DNA from: Sphingomonas_Q fennica_A
GTDB lineage: Bacteria > Pseudomonadota > Alphaproteobacteria > Sphingomonadales > Sphingomonadaceae
Direction: 5' to 3'
Assembly (NCBI GenBank): GCA_036946415.1
Contig: JAQIJD010000002.1
Span: 246,114-310,113 of the forward strand
Length of the DNA: 64,000 nt
Shown one piece after another: positions 1 through 10,251 of the stretch. The notes under the pieces are model-generated. The model did no database searches. It saw nothing but the letters and a program-made list of their open reading frames with translations, and was not told the DNA's origin. Positions within the stretch are counted from its first letter, which is position 1. Every line of letters begins with the position of its first letter. A program made the translations under genes and the position numbers.

Positions 1-1762
1 CGCCGCCGCCGATCCCGCCGCTACCCCCGAGGCGCGCAAGGCGGCCGATCTCTACACCAGCTTCATGGACGAAGCGGGTATCGAGGCGCGGGGCACCGCC
101 CCGCTCAAGGCCGATCTCGCCCGGCTGGACGCGATGAAGACCCCCGCCGATCTGGCCGAGGCGTTCGCCGCCGGAAGCCGCTACGGCTTCGACACGCCGA
201 TCGGTGTCGGCGTGCAGATCGACGCGCGCGACCCCGACGCCTATGTTCCGACGATCGCGCAAGGCGGCCTCGGCCTGCCCGACCGGGACTATTATCTCGA
301 CAAGACCAACCCGCGCTTCGCCGAGGCGCGCGCCGCCTATCAGCGGCATATCGCCAAGATGCTCGATCTGGCCGGCGTGGCCGACGGCGCCGCCAAGGCC
401 GCCGCGGTGCTGGCGCTGGAGACGCGGCTGGCGGAGGTGCAGTGGAGCCGGGTCGATACCCGGCAGGCGGAGAAGCGCTACAATCCGGTGCCGGTGGCAG
501 AACTGGCGACGCGCTATCCGGGCCTCGACTGGGCGACCTACCTCAAGACCGTCGACCTCGCCGGGCAGCCGCGGGTGATCGTCGCCCAGCCGAGCGCGAT
601 CGCCGCGACGGCGAAGCTGGCGGGCGAAGTGCCGATCGCGACGTGGCGCGCCTACCTCGCCTTCCACGTCGTGAGCGCGCGGGCGGACGTGCTGCCGAAG
701 GCGTTCGTCGACGAGGATTTCGCCTTCCAGCGCGTGCTGACCGGCCAGCCCGAACTGAAGGCGCGGTGGAAGCGCGGCGTCGATTTCGTCAACGGCGGGG
801 TCGGCGATGCGGTCGGCAAGCTCTATGTCGCGCGCTATTTCCCGCCCGATGCCAAGGCCAAGGCGGACGCGCTCGTCACCAACCTGATGGCGGCGATGCG
901 GGTGCGGTTGCAGCAGGTGCCGTGGATGGCACCCGAGACGCGGGCCAAGGCGGTCGCCAAGCTCGCCTCGTTCCGCCCCAAGATCGGCTATCCCGACGTG
1001 TGGGAGGATTATGGCGCCGTCACCGTCCGCGCCGACGACGCCTATGGCAACCTCCAGCGCACCACCGCCGCCCGCTTCGACCGCGACGTCGCCCGGCTCG
1101 GCCGCCCCGCGGATCGCGCCAAATGGCTGATGACGCCGCAGACGGTGAACGCTTATGCCTATCCGGTGTGGAACGAGGTGGTCTTCCCCGCCGCGATCCT
1201 GCAGCCGCCGTTCTTCGATCCGGCGGCCGACCCGGCCGTCAACTACGGCGCGATCGGTGCGGTGATCGGCCACGAGATCAGCCACCATTTCGACGATCAG
1301 GGCCGCAAATATGATGCGACCGGTCGCCTTGCCGACTGGTGGACGCCCGCCGACGTCGCCCGCTTCAAGGCGCTGACCGACAAGGTGGTGAAGCAATATG
1401 GCGCGTACGAGGCGTTGCCCGGCGTGAAGGTGAACGGCGAGCTGACGCTGGGCGAGAATATCGCGGATCTGGCGGGGCTGACGGTGGCGCACGATGCGTG
1501 GCTCCTGTCGCTGAACGGCAAGCCCGCGCCGGTGATCGGCGGGTTCACGGGCGAGCAGCGCTTCTTCCTGGGGTTCGCCCAGGTGTGGCGGGAGAAGGCG
1601 CGCGACAGCTTCCTCCAGCGGCAGGTGGCGAGCGACCCGCATTCGCCCGGCGCGCTCCGCCCGCGTGTCGTGCGCAATCTCGATGCCTGGTATGGCGCGT
1701 TCGGCGCGAAGCCGGGCGATCGGCTCTGGCTGGCCCCGGCCGATCGCATCAAGGTCTGGTAA
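1..1762 (+). CDS. M13 family zinc metallopeptidase (5' end outside window)
   Basis: Endopeptidase of the neprilysin/PepO (M13) family, normally exported and acting on peptides in the periplasm. The frame is open to the left edge (codons from position 2), so the start and any signal peptide are missing; about 585 residues of a roughly 680-residue family are visible. The zinc site is HEISH at 1271-1285, and the third ligand is the Glu of GENIADLAG at 1454. The substrate-binding block NAYAYPVWNEVVFPA, shortly before the zinc helix, is also diagnostic of M13. It ends with TAA at 1760. The next gene, an aldehyde dehydrogenase, starts 73 nt later and has its own ribosome site, so co-transcription is possible but not shown. 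Confidence 0.93.
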   Translation, partial: AAADPAATPEARKAADLYTSFMDEAGIEARGTAPLKADLARLDAMKTPADLAEAFAAGSRYGFDTPIGVGVQIDARDPDAYVPTIAQGGLGLPDRDYYLDKTNPRFAEARAAYQRHIAKMLDLAGVADGAAKAAAVLALETRLAEVQWSRVDTRQAEKRYNPVPVAELATRYPGLDWATYLKTVDLAGQPRVIVAQPSAIAATAKLAGEVPIATWRAYLAFHVVSARADVLPKAFVDEDFAFQRVLTGQPELKARWKRGVDFVNGGVGDAVGKLYVARYFPPDAKAKADALVTNLMAAMRVRLQQVPWMAPETRAKAVAKLASFRPKIGYPDVWEDYGAVTVRADDAYGNLQRTTAARFDRDVARLGRPADRAKWLMTPQTVNAYAYPVWNEVVFPAAILQPPFFDPAADPAVNYGAIGAVIGHEISHHFDDQGRKYDATGRLADWWTPADVARFKALTDKVVKQYGAYEALPGVKVNGELTLGENIADLAGLTVAHDAWLLSLNGKPAPVIGGFTGEQRFFLGFAQVWREKARDSFLQRQVASDPHSPGALRPRVVRNLDAWYGAFGAKPGDRLWLAPADRIKVW

Positions 1763-1835
1763 ACCGCCGCCCGCATGGTAACATGCGATAGAGAGGGCAT
1801 GCGCCCCCAAATTGTCCGATCCCGAGGAGAGACCT

Positions 1836-3254
1836 GTGACGCAGACCTATTCGATGCTGGTTGACGGCAAGGCCGAGGCCGGCGTCGGCACGTTCGATGT
1901 CGTGAACCCGGCTACGGGCGAGGTCTTCGCCCAATGCCCCCGCGCTGACGAGGCGGTGCTGGAGCGCGCCGTCGCCGCCGCCAAGGCCGCCTTCCCGGCC
2001 TGGTCGCAGCGCCCGATCGACGAGCGCGCGGCGCTGGTCGACAAGCTGGCCGACGCCATCCACGAGCGCGCCGGCGAATTCGCCTCGCTGCTGACGCAGG
2101 AGCAGGGCAAGCCGCTCGATCAGGCGATGTACGAGGTGATGGGCTGCGTCTTCACGCTGAAGGCGTTTACCGGCATGCGCCCGGAAACGAAGACACTGAA
2201 GGACGAAGGCGGCCAGCGCGTGATCGAGCATCGCACGCCGCTGGGCGTCGTGGCCGCGATCACGCCGTGGAACTTCCCGATCCTGCTGCTGATGAACAAG
2301 CTCGGGCCGGCGCTCGTCACCGGCAACACGATGGTCGCCAAGCCCGCGCCGACCACCCCGCTGACGACCTGCCTGTTCGGCGAGATCGCGCGCGAGGTGC
2401 TGCCCGCCGGCGTCCTCAACATCATCTGCGACACCAACGATCTGGGCGCGCTGCTGACCGGCCACGCCGATGTCGCCAAGGTCGCCTTCACCGGATCGAC
2501 CGCCACCGGCAAGAAGGTCGCCGCCTCGGCCGCCGGCACGGTCAAGCGCGTCACGCTGGAACTGGGCGGCAACGATGCCGCGATCGTGCTGGACGACGTC
2601 GACCCCGTCACCGTCGCCCGCAAGGTCTATCAGGGCGCGATGACCAACGCCGGCCAGATCTGCGTCGCCGTCAAGCGCGCCTATGTGCCCGAATCGATGT
2701 ACGACCCGTTCTGCGACGAGCTGGTCCGCCTTGCCAAGGAGGCGATCGTCGACGACGGCGCCAAGCAGGGCACGCAGATCGGCCCCGTGCAGAACAAGAT
2801 GCAGTTCGACAAGGTGAAGGAGTTCCTCGCCGACGCGCGCGAGAAGGGCAAGGTGCTGACCGGCGGCGAGCCGCTCGACCGCCCCGGCTACTTCATCCCG
2901 CCGACGATCGTGCGCGACCTGCCGGAGGATTCGAAGCTGGTCCGCGAGGAGCAGTTCGGCCCCGTCCTGCCGGTGCTGAAGTATAGCGACATCAACGACG
3001 TGATCGCCCGCGCCAACGACAGCGAATTCGGCCTCGCCGGCACCGTCTGGGGCAAGGACGTGGCGCGCGCCACCGATGTCGCGATGCAGATCGATGCCGG
3101 CACGGTGTGGGTCAACCAGCATCTCGCGATCGATGCCAACATCCCGTTCCGTGGCTCCAAGCAGTCGGGCATCGGCGGCGAGCTGGGGCAGTCCGGGTTC
3201 AACGAATATACCCAGGCCCATATCGTCAACGTCGTCGAACTCGAGGACGCCTGA
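1836..3254 (+). CDS. NAD(P)-dependent aldehyde dehydrogenase
   Basis: Oxidises an aldehyde to the carboxylic acid with NAD(P); the physiological substrate cannot be read from sequence. The 472 residues carry the full ALDH fold: the cofactor-binding FTGSTATGKKV block, the general-base Glu242 in LELGGND, and the nucleophile Cys276 in NAGQICV, with the canonical 34-residue spacing. The GTG at 1836 is chosen as start because GAGGAGAG lies about 6 nt before it; a TTG 24 nt upstream keeps the frame open but lacks a ribosome site. A strong hairpin follows at 3272, so this is probably the end of its transcript. Confidence 0.93.
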   Translation: MTQTYSMLVDGKAEAGVGTFDVVNPATGEVFAQCPRADEAVLERAVAAAKAAFPAWSQRPIDERAALVDKLADAIHERAGEFASLLTQEQGKPLDQAMYEVMGCVFTLKAFTGMRPETKTLKDEGGQRVIEHRTPLGVVAAITPWNFPILLLMNKLGPALVTGNTMVAKPAPTTPLTTCLFGEIAREVLPAGVLNIICDTNDLGALLTGHADVAKVAFTGSTATGKKVAASAAGTVKRVTLELGGNDAAIVLDDVDPVTVARKVYQGAMTNAGQICVAVKRAYVPESMYDPFCDELVRLAKEAIVDDGAKQGTQIGPVQNKMQFDKVKEFLADAREKGKVLTGGEPLDRPGYFIPPTIVRDLPEDSKLVREEQFGPVLPVLKYSDINDVIARANDSEFGLAGTVWGKDVARATDVAMQIDAGTVWVNQHLAIDANIPFRGSKQSGIGGELGQSGFNEYTQAHIVNVVELEDA

Positions 3255-3271
3255 CCTTCGGATCGGTGTGG

Positions 3272-3304
3272 GGAAGGGGTCGGCCCGTGCGGCCGGCCCC
3301 TTCC
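3272..3304 (+). terminator. Strong GC-rich hairpin after the aldehyde dehydrogenase
   Basis: A 14-bp stem (3272-3285 with 3291-3304) contains one G-T wobble and closes a 5-nt loop, 17 nt after the stop codon. No clear T-run follows, as is common in GC-rich alphaproteobacteria. It probably ends the aldehyde dehydrogenase transcript and separates it from the TPR-bamB pair. Confidence 0.75.
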
Positions 3305-3387
3305 TGCTATCTGCGACACAGCTTTCGTTCAGGCGCGGGGGCCGCTAAAGGGCGGCGTTCCGTTCATGCCCCACAGGAGACATGCGC

Positions 3388-4089
3388 TTGGCGCTGACGC
3401 CCCAGAGTTCCGAAGCCTTCGTCCGCGAGGTGGACGAGGAACTGCGCCGCGATCGTGCCGAGGCGCTGTGGCGCCGCTATGGCAAGGTGGCGATCGCCGC
3501 CGTGGTCGTGGTGCTGGTGGCGCTGGCCGCCTTCCTCTGGTGGCGCCAGCATCAGGCGGCCAAGGCGGGTGCTGCGGGCGAGCAATTGTCGCAGGCGTTG
3601 CAGGAACTGGGCGACGGGCGCGAGAATGCGGCGCGCGCCAAGCTGGCGGCGGTGAAGCAGGAAGGCGGCGCCTATGCCGCGCTCGCCCGCATGGCCGAGG
3701 CCTCGCTCGCAGCGCAGAAGAAGGACGCCAAGGCCCCCGCCGCCTTCGACGCCATCGCCAAGGACACGTCCGTGCCGCAGGCGATCCGCGACGTGGCGAC
3801 GCTGCGCGCCGCCGCGCTGCGCTTCGATACCGCGCCGCCGGCCGAGACGGTGGCGGCGCTCGCCGGTCTCGCCCAGAAGGGCAACGCCTTCTACGGCAGC
3901 GCTGCGGAGATGACCGCGCTTTCCTATCTGAAGATGGGCCGCACGAAGGACGCGCAGGCGCTGCTGCGCGCCATCGCCGCCGACGAGACGGTGCCGGAAT
4001 CGCTGCGCGATCGCGTCGCCCGCCTCGCCACCGTCACCGGCGCGGCGCCCGTTGCCGCCGCCGCACCTGCCGCCGCCCCCCGGCCTTGA
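3388..4089 (+). CDS. YfgM-like inner-membrane TPR protein
   Basis: Protein of 233 residues with a short basic cytoplasmic N-terminus (EVDEELRRDRAEALWRRYGK), one membrane segment near residues 35-53 (VAIAAVVVVLVALAAFLWW), and a periplasmic Ala/Lys-rich helical region that reads as TPR-type hairpins. This is the layout of YfgM, a membrane-anchored partner of SecYEG and periplasmic chaperones in E. coli, usually encoded next to bamB as here. The TTG at 3388 is preferred as start: AGGAG at 3375-3379 is 8 nt from it, but only 2 nt from the in-frame ATG at 3382. bamB follows 14 nt downstream. Confidence 0.82.
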   Translation: MALTPQSSEAFVREVDEELRRDRAEALWRRYGKVAIAAVVVVLVALAAFLWWRQHQAAKAGAAGEQLSQALQELGDGRENAARAKLAAVKQEGGAYAALARMAEASLAAQKKDAKAPAAFDAIAKDTSVPQAIRDVATLRAAALRFDTAPPAETVAALAGLAQKGNAFYGSAAEMTALSYLKMGRTKDAQALLRAIAADETVPESLRDRVARLATVTGAAPVAAAAPAAAPRP

Positions 4090-4103
4090 GGACCATTTCG
4101 TCG

Positions 4104-5423
4104 ATGAAGCGTATCACCTACTGGGCCGGCAGCCTCGCCATCCTCGCCACGCTCGGCGCCTGCGGCAAGGGCGCGAACAAGCCCAAGACGGCGGTGCTGG
4201 GGGAACGCATCCCCGTGCTGGGGGCGCATACCGGCGTCGAGATCGAGGCGTCGATCGCCGACGTGCCGGTGGCCGCGCCCGCGCCCGTCGCCAATGCGGC
4301 GTGGAGCCAGCCGGGCGGCAGCGCGGACAAGGCGATGGGCCACCTCGCGATCGGAAGCCAGCCGACCCGCGTCTGGGCCACGACCATTGCCGGCGACGCC
4401 AAGGGCGAACGCCTCGTCTCCGCCCCGGTGGTGGCGGACGGGCGGCTCTACGTCGTCGATGCCGAGGCGGTCGTCCACGCTTATGACGCGAAGACCGGCG
4501 CGCCGGTGTGGCAGGCGGCGATCAGCACCGGCAAGGAGAACCGCCACTCCTTCTTCGGCGGCGGCGTCAGCTTCGATGGCGGACAGGTGTTCGCCACCTC
4601 GGGCCTGGGCGACGTGGCGGCGCTGGACGCGGCGACCGGCAAGGAATTGTGGCGCAAGCACCCCGGCGGCCCCTTGCGCGGCGCCCCCACGATCGGCGCC
4701 GGCAACATCTACGTCCTGGCGCAGGACAATCAGATCTTCGCGATGCGGCAGGACAATGGCGAGACGGTGTGGACCGCCGCCGCCACGCTGGTGCAGGCCG
4801 GCGTCGTCGGCGTCGCCGCCCCGGCCTATGCGCAGGGCACCGTCGTCGCCGGCTTCTCCTCGGGCGAGCTCACCGCCTTCCGCTACGAGAACGGCCGCGA
4901 CGTGTGGCAGGATGCGCTGACGCCGACCAGCATCTCCACCTCCGTCTCCAGCCTGTCGGACATCGACGCCTCGCCGGTGATCGAGCAGGGCCGCGTCTAT
5001 GCGGTCGGGCAGGGCGGGCGGATGGTGGCGATGGAGCTCACCACCGGTCAGCGCCTGTGGGAGATCAACATCGGCGGCATCGCCACGCCGTGGGTGGCGG
5101 GCGAGTGGCTGTTCGTCGTCACCGACGAGGGCCGCCTCGTCTGCATCGCCAAGACGACGGGCAAGATCCGCTGGATCGCCGACCTGCCCCGCTGGCGCAA
5201 CGCCAAGAAGAAGACCGGGGCGGTCGGCTGGTATGGCCCGGTGCTGGCCGGCGGCCACCTGCTGCTGACCAACACGCGCGGCGAACTGGTCAGCGTCGGC
5301 ATCGCCAAGGGCGAGGTCGAATCGACGGTCGAGGCGGGCAAGTCGTTCAACCTGGGCCCGGTCGTGGCGGACCAGATGCTCTACCTGCTCGACAACAAGG
5401 GCCGGCTGACCGCCTGGCGCTGA
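4104..5423 (+). CDS. bamB: Outer membrane assembly lipoprotein BamB (PQQ-like beta-propeller)
   Basis: Scaffold lipoprotein of the BAM complex, which folds outer-membrane beta-barrel proteins; it is anchored in the outer membrane facing the periplasm. The N-terminus is a lipoprotein signal ending in the lipobox LGAC. It is followed by about 390 residues of repeated propeller blades, visible as recurring YDAKTGAPVWQ, LDAATGKELW, ENGRDVWQ and LTTGQRLWEI motifs. It is 439 residues, a little longer than E. coli BamB (392). The pairing with the upstream YfgM-like gene supports the call. The start ATG follows GAGGA, which overlaps the end of the TPR gene. Confidence 0.92.
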   Translation: MKRITYWAGSLAILATLGACGKGANKPKTAVLGERIPVLGAHTGVEIEASIADVPVAAPAPVANAAWSQPGGSADKAMGHLAIGSQPTRVWATTIAGDAKGERLVSAPVVADGRLYVVDAEAVVHAYDAKTGAPVWQAAISTGKENRHSFFGGGVSFDGGQVFATSGLGDVAALDAATGKELWRKHPGGPLRGAPTIGAGNIYVLAQDNQIFAMRQDNGETVWTAAATLVQAGVVGVAAPAYAQGTVVAGFSSGELTAFRYENGRDVWQDALTPTSISTSVSSLSDIDASPVIEQGRVYAVGQGGRMVAMELTTGQRLWEINIGGIATPWVAGEWLFVVTDEGRLVCIAKTTGKIRWIADLPRWRNAKKKTGAVGWYGPVLAGGHLLLTNTRGELVSVGIAKGEVESTVEAGKSFNLGPVVADQMLYLLDNKGRLTAWR

Positions 5424-5434
5424 GATACGATCGA

Positions 5435-5487
5435 CTGACGTGCCGCCCCTGATCCAGCCTTGCTGGATCAGGCCTCAACCACGTCAG
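5435..5487. terminator. Nested bidirectional hairpin between convergent genes
   Basis: An inner perfect 10-bp stem (5448-5457 with 5463-5472, 5-nt loop) sits inside an outer perfect 8-bp stem (5435-5442 with 5480-5487). It lies between bamB and the convergent HhH gene, whose stop codon is inside the outer arm. It probably terminates transcription from both sides. Confidence 0.75.
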
Positions 5488-5978
5488 CCGTAGCGGCGGG
5501 CGTGGTCGTCGAGCCGGCCGTCGTCCAGCAGCTTCGCCTGGCCCTGCCAGTCGTCGCGGTCAATCGTGCCTTCGGGCGCGCCGAGCCGCCGTTCGAGATC
5601 GGCCTTGCCCGCCGCATCGAGCGCCACGATCTGGCGATAGCGGGTCACGCCCTGCTCCCCCAGCCGATCGGCCCCGACCGGGCCGATGCCGCGGATGATG
5701 CCGAGATCGTCGTCGCGCACCGCGCGCGGCGCAACCGGGGCGGCGACGGGCGCGGCAGCGGGGCGCGCGGCCGCTTCGCGCTCCAGTTCCTTGATGCGGG
5801 CGTGGGCGACCGACAATTCCTCGCGATGGCCACGCTCCGCCTCGGCGCGCGCCTCCTGCTCCTCGGCCAGCGCCCGCTTCCATCTGCCGCCGCCGGCGCG
5901 CGAGGCGAGGCCGAGCACCCAGCCGAGCACGAGGACGAGGAAGAGGATGGCCCATTGGTTGGTGGTGAATGCCGGCAT
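5484..5978 (-). CDS. Membrane-anchored protein with C-terminal helix-hairpin-helix domain
   Basis: Protein of 164 residues of unknown function. An N-terminal membrane segment (QWAILFLVLVLGWVLGLAS) is followed by a short charged, probably coiled-coil region (roughly residues 28-65), an Ala/Pro-rich linker, and a C-terminal domain. That domain begins DLGIIRGIGPVGADRLGEQG, a helix-hairpin-helix motif of the kind in COG3743 proteins (predicted flap-endonuclease-like domain); such domains bind DNA or only mediate protein contacts. ATG 5978 is chosen because GAGGAG precedes it by 8 nt; another ATG at 6002 lacks a ribosome site. Confidence 0.75.
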   Translation of the reverse strand: MPAFTTNQWAILFLVLVLGWVLGLASRAGGGRWKRALAEEQEARAEAERGHREELSVAHARIKELEREAAARPAAAPVAAPVAPRAVRDDDLGIIRGIGPVGADRLGEQGVTRYRQIVALDAAGKADLERRLGAPEGTIDRDDWQGQAKLLDDGRLDDHARRYG

Positions 5979-6082
5979 CGCCGCGGCTCCTCGATCGCCC
6001 ATATCCGATGGTCCCGAAACGATCCCGCCTGCGACCCGTTCCGGGCCTCGCCGCGCCGCCGCTTGCCGGCTATGGCGCTGAC

Positions 6083-6994
6083 ATGACGGGAAGCGCGCTC
6101 GACGATCATCCCGCCTCGGCGCTCGCCGCCGATTGGGCGACGCATCTCGCGCGGGATCGGCGGCGGTCGGCGCATACCGTGCGCGCCTATGTCGCGACGG
6201 CGCATCGGCTGATCGGATTTCTGGGCGCGCATCGCGGCGCGGCGGTGACGCAGGCGATGCTGGCGGACCTGGCCGCGGCCGACCTGCGCGCCTTCCTCGC
6301 CGCGCGGCGCGGGGCGGACGGGATCGGCAACAGCTCGGCCGCGCGCGAGCTTTCGGCGATCCGCCAGTTCCTGGCCTTCGTGGGGGTCGAGCCGCCGCGC
6401 GTCCGCGGCCCGCGCGTCAAGCGCGGCGTGCCGCGGCCGATCGCCCCCCCGGATGTGTTGCGCATGGCCGAGGATGTCGACGAGGCGCAGGATGCGGCGT
6501 GGATCGGCGCGCGCGACCGGGCGGTGCTGCTGCTGCTCTATGGTGCCGGCCTGCGCGTCGGCGAGGCGATGGCGCTGACCGGCGCCGCGCTGCCGCTGGG
6601 CGAGACGCTGGCGGTGACGGGCAAGCGCGCCAAGGTCCGCATAGTCCCGCTGCTGCCGCAGGTGCGCGCGGCGATCGACGAATATATCCGCCTGTGCCCC
6701 TGGCCCGGCGGGCAGGCGCTGCCGCTCTTTCGGGGGGCGAAGGGCGGCCCGCTTTCGGCGGACGTGGTGCGCCGCGCAGTCAGGGTCGCCCGCGCCGGCC
6801 TCGGCCTCGGAGCGCGCGCGACGCCGCACGCGCTGCGGCACAGCTTCGCCACGCACCTGCTGGGGGCGGGGGCGGACCTGCGATCGTTGCAGGAGCTGCT
6901 GGGGCACGCCAGCCTGTCGTCCACCCAGGTCTATACCGGGGTGGACGCGGCGCACCTGCTGGACGTCTATGCCAACGCCCATCCGCGGGCATGA
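6083..6994 (+). CDS. xerC: Tyrosine recombinase XerC
   Basis: Site-specific recombinase that resolves chromosome dimers at dif with XerD and FtsK. The protein has 303 residues, the normal Xer length. The N-terminal core-binding domain (about residues 10-105) precedes the catalytic domain, where the residues are all present: Arg158 in GAGLRVGE, His249 and Arg252 in HALRH, His275 in LGHAS and the nucleophile Tyr284. XerC rather than XerD is a judgement from overall sequence and from chromosomal, non-mobile context. It is convergent with cysK, whose stop is 3 nt away. Confidence 0.88.
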   Translation: MTGSALDDHPASALAADWATHLARDRRRSAHTVRAYVATAHRLIGFLGAHRGAAVTQAMLADLAAADLRAFLAARRGADGIGNSSAARELSAIRQFLAFVGVEPPRVRGPRVKRGVPRPIAPPDVLRMAEDVDEAQDAAWIGARDRAVLLLLYGAGLRVGEAMALTGAALPLGETLAVTGKRAKVRIVPLLPQVRAAIDEYIRLCPWPGGQALPLFRGAKGGPLSADVVRRAVRVARAGLGLGARATPHALRHSFATHLLGAGADLRSLQELLGHASLSSTQVYTGVDAAHLLDVYANAHPRA

Positions 6995-6997
6995 GGT

Positions 6998-7908
<911 letters not shown>

Positions 7909-7912
<4 letters not shown>

Positions 7913-9198
7913 CGTGCCGTCTCCTGTCCGGGTATGTCTTCAAGCGTTTCGGGGGGATCGAAGGTCCGCGCGCGGATCAGCTCGGGGAAGATGCGGATCC
8001 ACAGGAAGGTCACGGCGATGGCGCCGACGCCGCCTGCGATTACGCCGACGACGGGGCCGACGAGCGCCGCGACAAAGCCCGATTCCGCCTCGCCCAGCTC
8101 GTTCGAGCCGGAGACGAACAGGCTCGCCACCGCGCCCACGCGGCCGCGCATCTCGTTGGGCGTGTAGAGCTGGATCAGCGACTGGCGGACATAGACCGAA
8201 ACCATGTCGGCCGAGCCCAGGATGGCGAGGCAGAACAGCGACAGCGGCAGCCAGCGCGAGAGGCCGAAGACGACCGTCGCGACGCCGAACAGGCCGACCG
8301 CGCCCATCATCTTGAGGCCGACCTCGTTCTTGAGCGGCTTCCAGGCGAACCACAAGGCCGTCAGCGCCGCCCCCAGCGCGGGCGCGGCGCGGAGGTGGCC
8401 GAGGCCCTCGGCGCCGACGTCGAGCACGTCGCGTGCGAAGATCGGCAGCATCGCCGTCGCCCCGCCCAGCAGCACCGCGAACAGGTCGAGCGAGATCGCC
8501 CCCAGCACCAGCCGGTTGCGGCGGACGTAGTGGAGCCCCTCCACCATCTGCCGCCACGGATTGGCCCGCCGGTCTAGCGAAGTCGGCGGGATCGGGCGGA
8601 TCAGGAACAGGTTGAGCGCAGAGAAGACGAACAGCGAGGCCGAGAAGCCGTAGGGCGCCCAATGGTGGACGGCGTAGAGATAGCCGCCCGCCGCCGGCCC
8701 GATGATCCCGCCCGTCTGCCATGCGATCGAACCCAGCGCGATCGCCGTCGGCAGCACGGGGGCGGGCACCAGATTGGGGGCGAGCGCCCCCAGCGCCGGC
8801 CCGGCGAAGGCGCGCGCCACGCCCAGCAACGCCGCGACGAAGAACAGCCACGGCAGCGTCGTCGCATCGTGCCACGACAGCCATGCCAGCAGCACCGCGC
8901 AGAACGCCTCCAGCGAGACGGTGGCGCGCGCCACCCAGCGCCGGTCGATCCGGTCCGCCGTCCAGCCGGTAACGAGGGTCAGAAGGGCGAGCGGCACGAA
9001 CTGGACGATGCCGATCAGGCCGAGCTGGAAGGCGGCGTCGCCGACCGACATCGCGCCCTTCGCCGGATCGCGGGCGATGTCGTAGACCTGCCAGCCGATC
9101 ACCACCACCATCGCGTTCTGGGCGAGCGTCGCGGACAGCCGCGCCAGCCAATAGAAGCGATAGTCGCGGAAGGTGAAGGGGTGGGGGTGCCGCGCCAT
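7909..9198 (-). CDS. MFS transporter, EntS-like family
   Basis: Inner-membrane major facilitator protein of 429 residues with about 12 hydrophobic segments. The start HPFTFRDYRFYWLARLSATL and the loop GWTADRIDRRW between helices 2 and 3 (the MFS A-motif position) match the EntS-like exporter group (MFS_3). Members export siderophores or drugs; the substrate here is unknown. It is the first gene of a two-gene unit with cysK (4-nt ATGA overlap). Confidence 0.85.
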
Positions 9199-9247
9199 GG
9201 CCCCTGTTAGGCGGGGGGGCCGCGGCGCGGCAACGGTAGAAAGCCTA

Positions 9248-10072
9248 TCAGGCGCCTATGAAGCGCAGCAGGTCGGCGGTCAGCCGGTCCTTCTCGGTGA
9301 TGTTGAGGCCGTGGGGGGCGCCGTCATATTCGATCAGTTCGGCATGGGGAATGCCGGCGGCGGCGGCACGGGCGGATGGATCGATCGGCACCGTCTTGTC
9401 GCCGGTGCCGTGGACGATCAGCGTCGGTACGGTGAAGGCGGGCAGGTCGGGGCGGAAGTCGGTCTTGCCGAAGCTGTCGATGCAGGCGAGCGTGCCGGGC
9501 AGGCCGGCTTGCAGGCCGAGCTGGACGAAATGATCCAGCACCTCCTGGCTGACTGGGCTGGTGATGTAGCCGACACCATAGAATGCTTGCGCGAAATTGG
9601 CGAGGAAATGGGCGCGGTCGGCGCGGATCGGCGCCTTCATCTGATCCTCGAACACGCTTTCGTCGACGCCGTGGGGGTTGCTCTCGTCCTTCAGGAGATA
9701 GGCGACCACCGAGGAGACGAGCCCCGCCTTGACGACACCCTTGCCCTGATGGCGCGAAAGGTAGCGCGCCACCTCGCCCCCGCCCATCGAGAAGCCGACG
9801 ATCGTGGCATCGGTGGCCCCCGTCGTCTCGATCACGGTGGCGAGATCGTCGGCCAGCGTGTCGTAATCATAGCCCGAGAAGGGCTGGCCGGAGCGACCGA
9901 AGCCACGCCGGTCGTAGGCGATGACGCGATAGCCGGCCTGGGCGAGGGCGAGCGCCTGATCGTCCCAGCTGTCGGCATTGAGCGGCCAGCCGTGGGTGAG
10001 GACGACCGGACGGCCCGATCCCCAATCCTTGACGTAGAGGTCCACACCGTCGCGCGTCTTGACGTAGGGCAT
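9248..10072 (-). CDS. Alpha/beta hydrolase, non-heme chloroperoxidase/esterase type
   Basis: Cytoplasmic serine hydrolase of 274 residues. The triad is visible: nucleophile Ser in GFSMGGG, Asp in VHGTGDKTVPID and His in GAPHGLN. The oxyanion HGWPLNADSWD motif and the VIAYDRRGFGRSGQP block are typical of the cofactor-free haloperoxidase/arylesterase group. True activity is probably esterase; haloperoxidation is often a side reaction. The frame stays open far upstream, but the ATG at 10072 begins the conserved MPYVKTRDGVDLYVKDWG sequence and the stretch upstream is palindromic repeat, not protein. Confidence 0.9.
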   Translation of the reverse strand: MPYVKTRDGVDLYVKDWGSGRPVVLTHGWPLNADSWDDQALALAQAGYRVIAYDRRGFGRSGQPFSGYDYDTLADDLATVIETTGATDATIVGFSMGGGEVARYLSRHQGKGVVKAGLVSSVVAYLLKDESNPHGVDESVFEDQMKAPIRADRAHFLANFAQAFYGVGYITSPVSQEVLDHFVQLGLQAGLPGTLACIDSFGKTDFRPDLPAFTVPTLIVHGTGDKTVPIDPSARAAAAGIPHAELIEYDGAPHGLNITEKDRLTADLLRFIGA

Positions 10073-10154
10073 CCTGAATCTCCGTATTGATCGAAGGCAG
10101 AAACGCGCGGGCGGGGGGAAGGGTGCGGATGTGATTGGGGCGGCCGTCGGGGCG

Positions 10155-10237
10155 TGTCCTTCGACTTCGCTCAGGATGAACGGGTGTGGTGGGGATGCCT
10201 TCCCAAGCCCGTTCGTCCCGAGCGAAGTCGAGGGACA
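10155..10237. repeat. REP-like palindrome, short form
   Basis: Two imperfect inverted arms of about 30 nt (10155-10184 and 10206-10237) share the core TCGACTTCGCTCRGGAYGAA. The same core recurs at 43601-43690 and inside the longer elements at 29569 and 43848. It sits between the alpha/beta hydrolase and the DHA2 transporter, both on the minus strand. It is a dispersed extragenic palindrome of the type common in sphingomonads. Confidence 0.85.
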
Positions 10238-10251
10238 TGCGATACCGTGCC

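Noticed and set aside
6083..6994. XerC-type recombinase as an integrase of a mobile element
   Set aside because: Its length and N-terminal domain match chromosomal Xer proteins. Its neighbours are housekeeping genes and there are no attachment repeats nearby.
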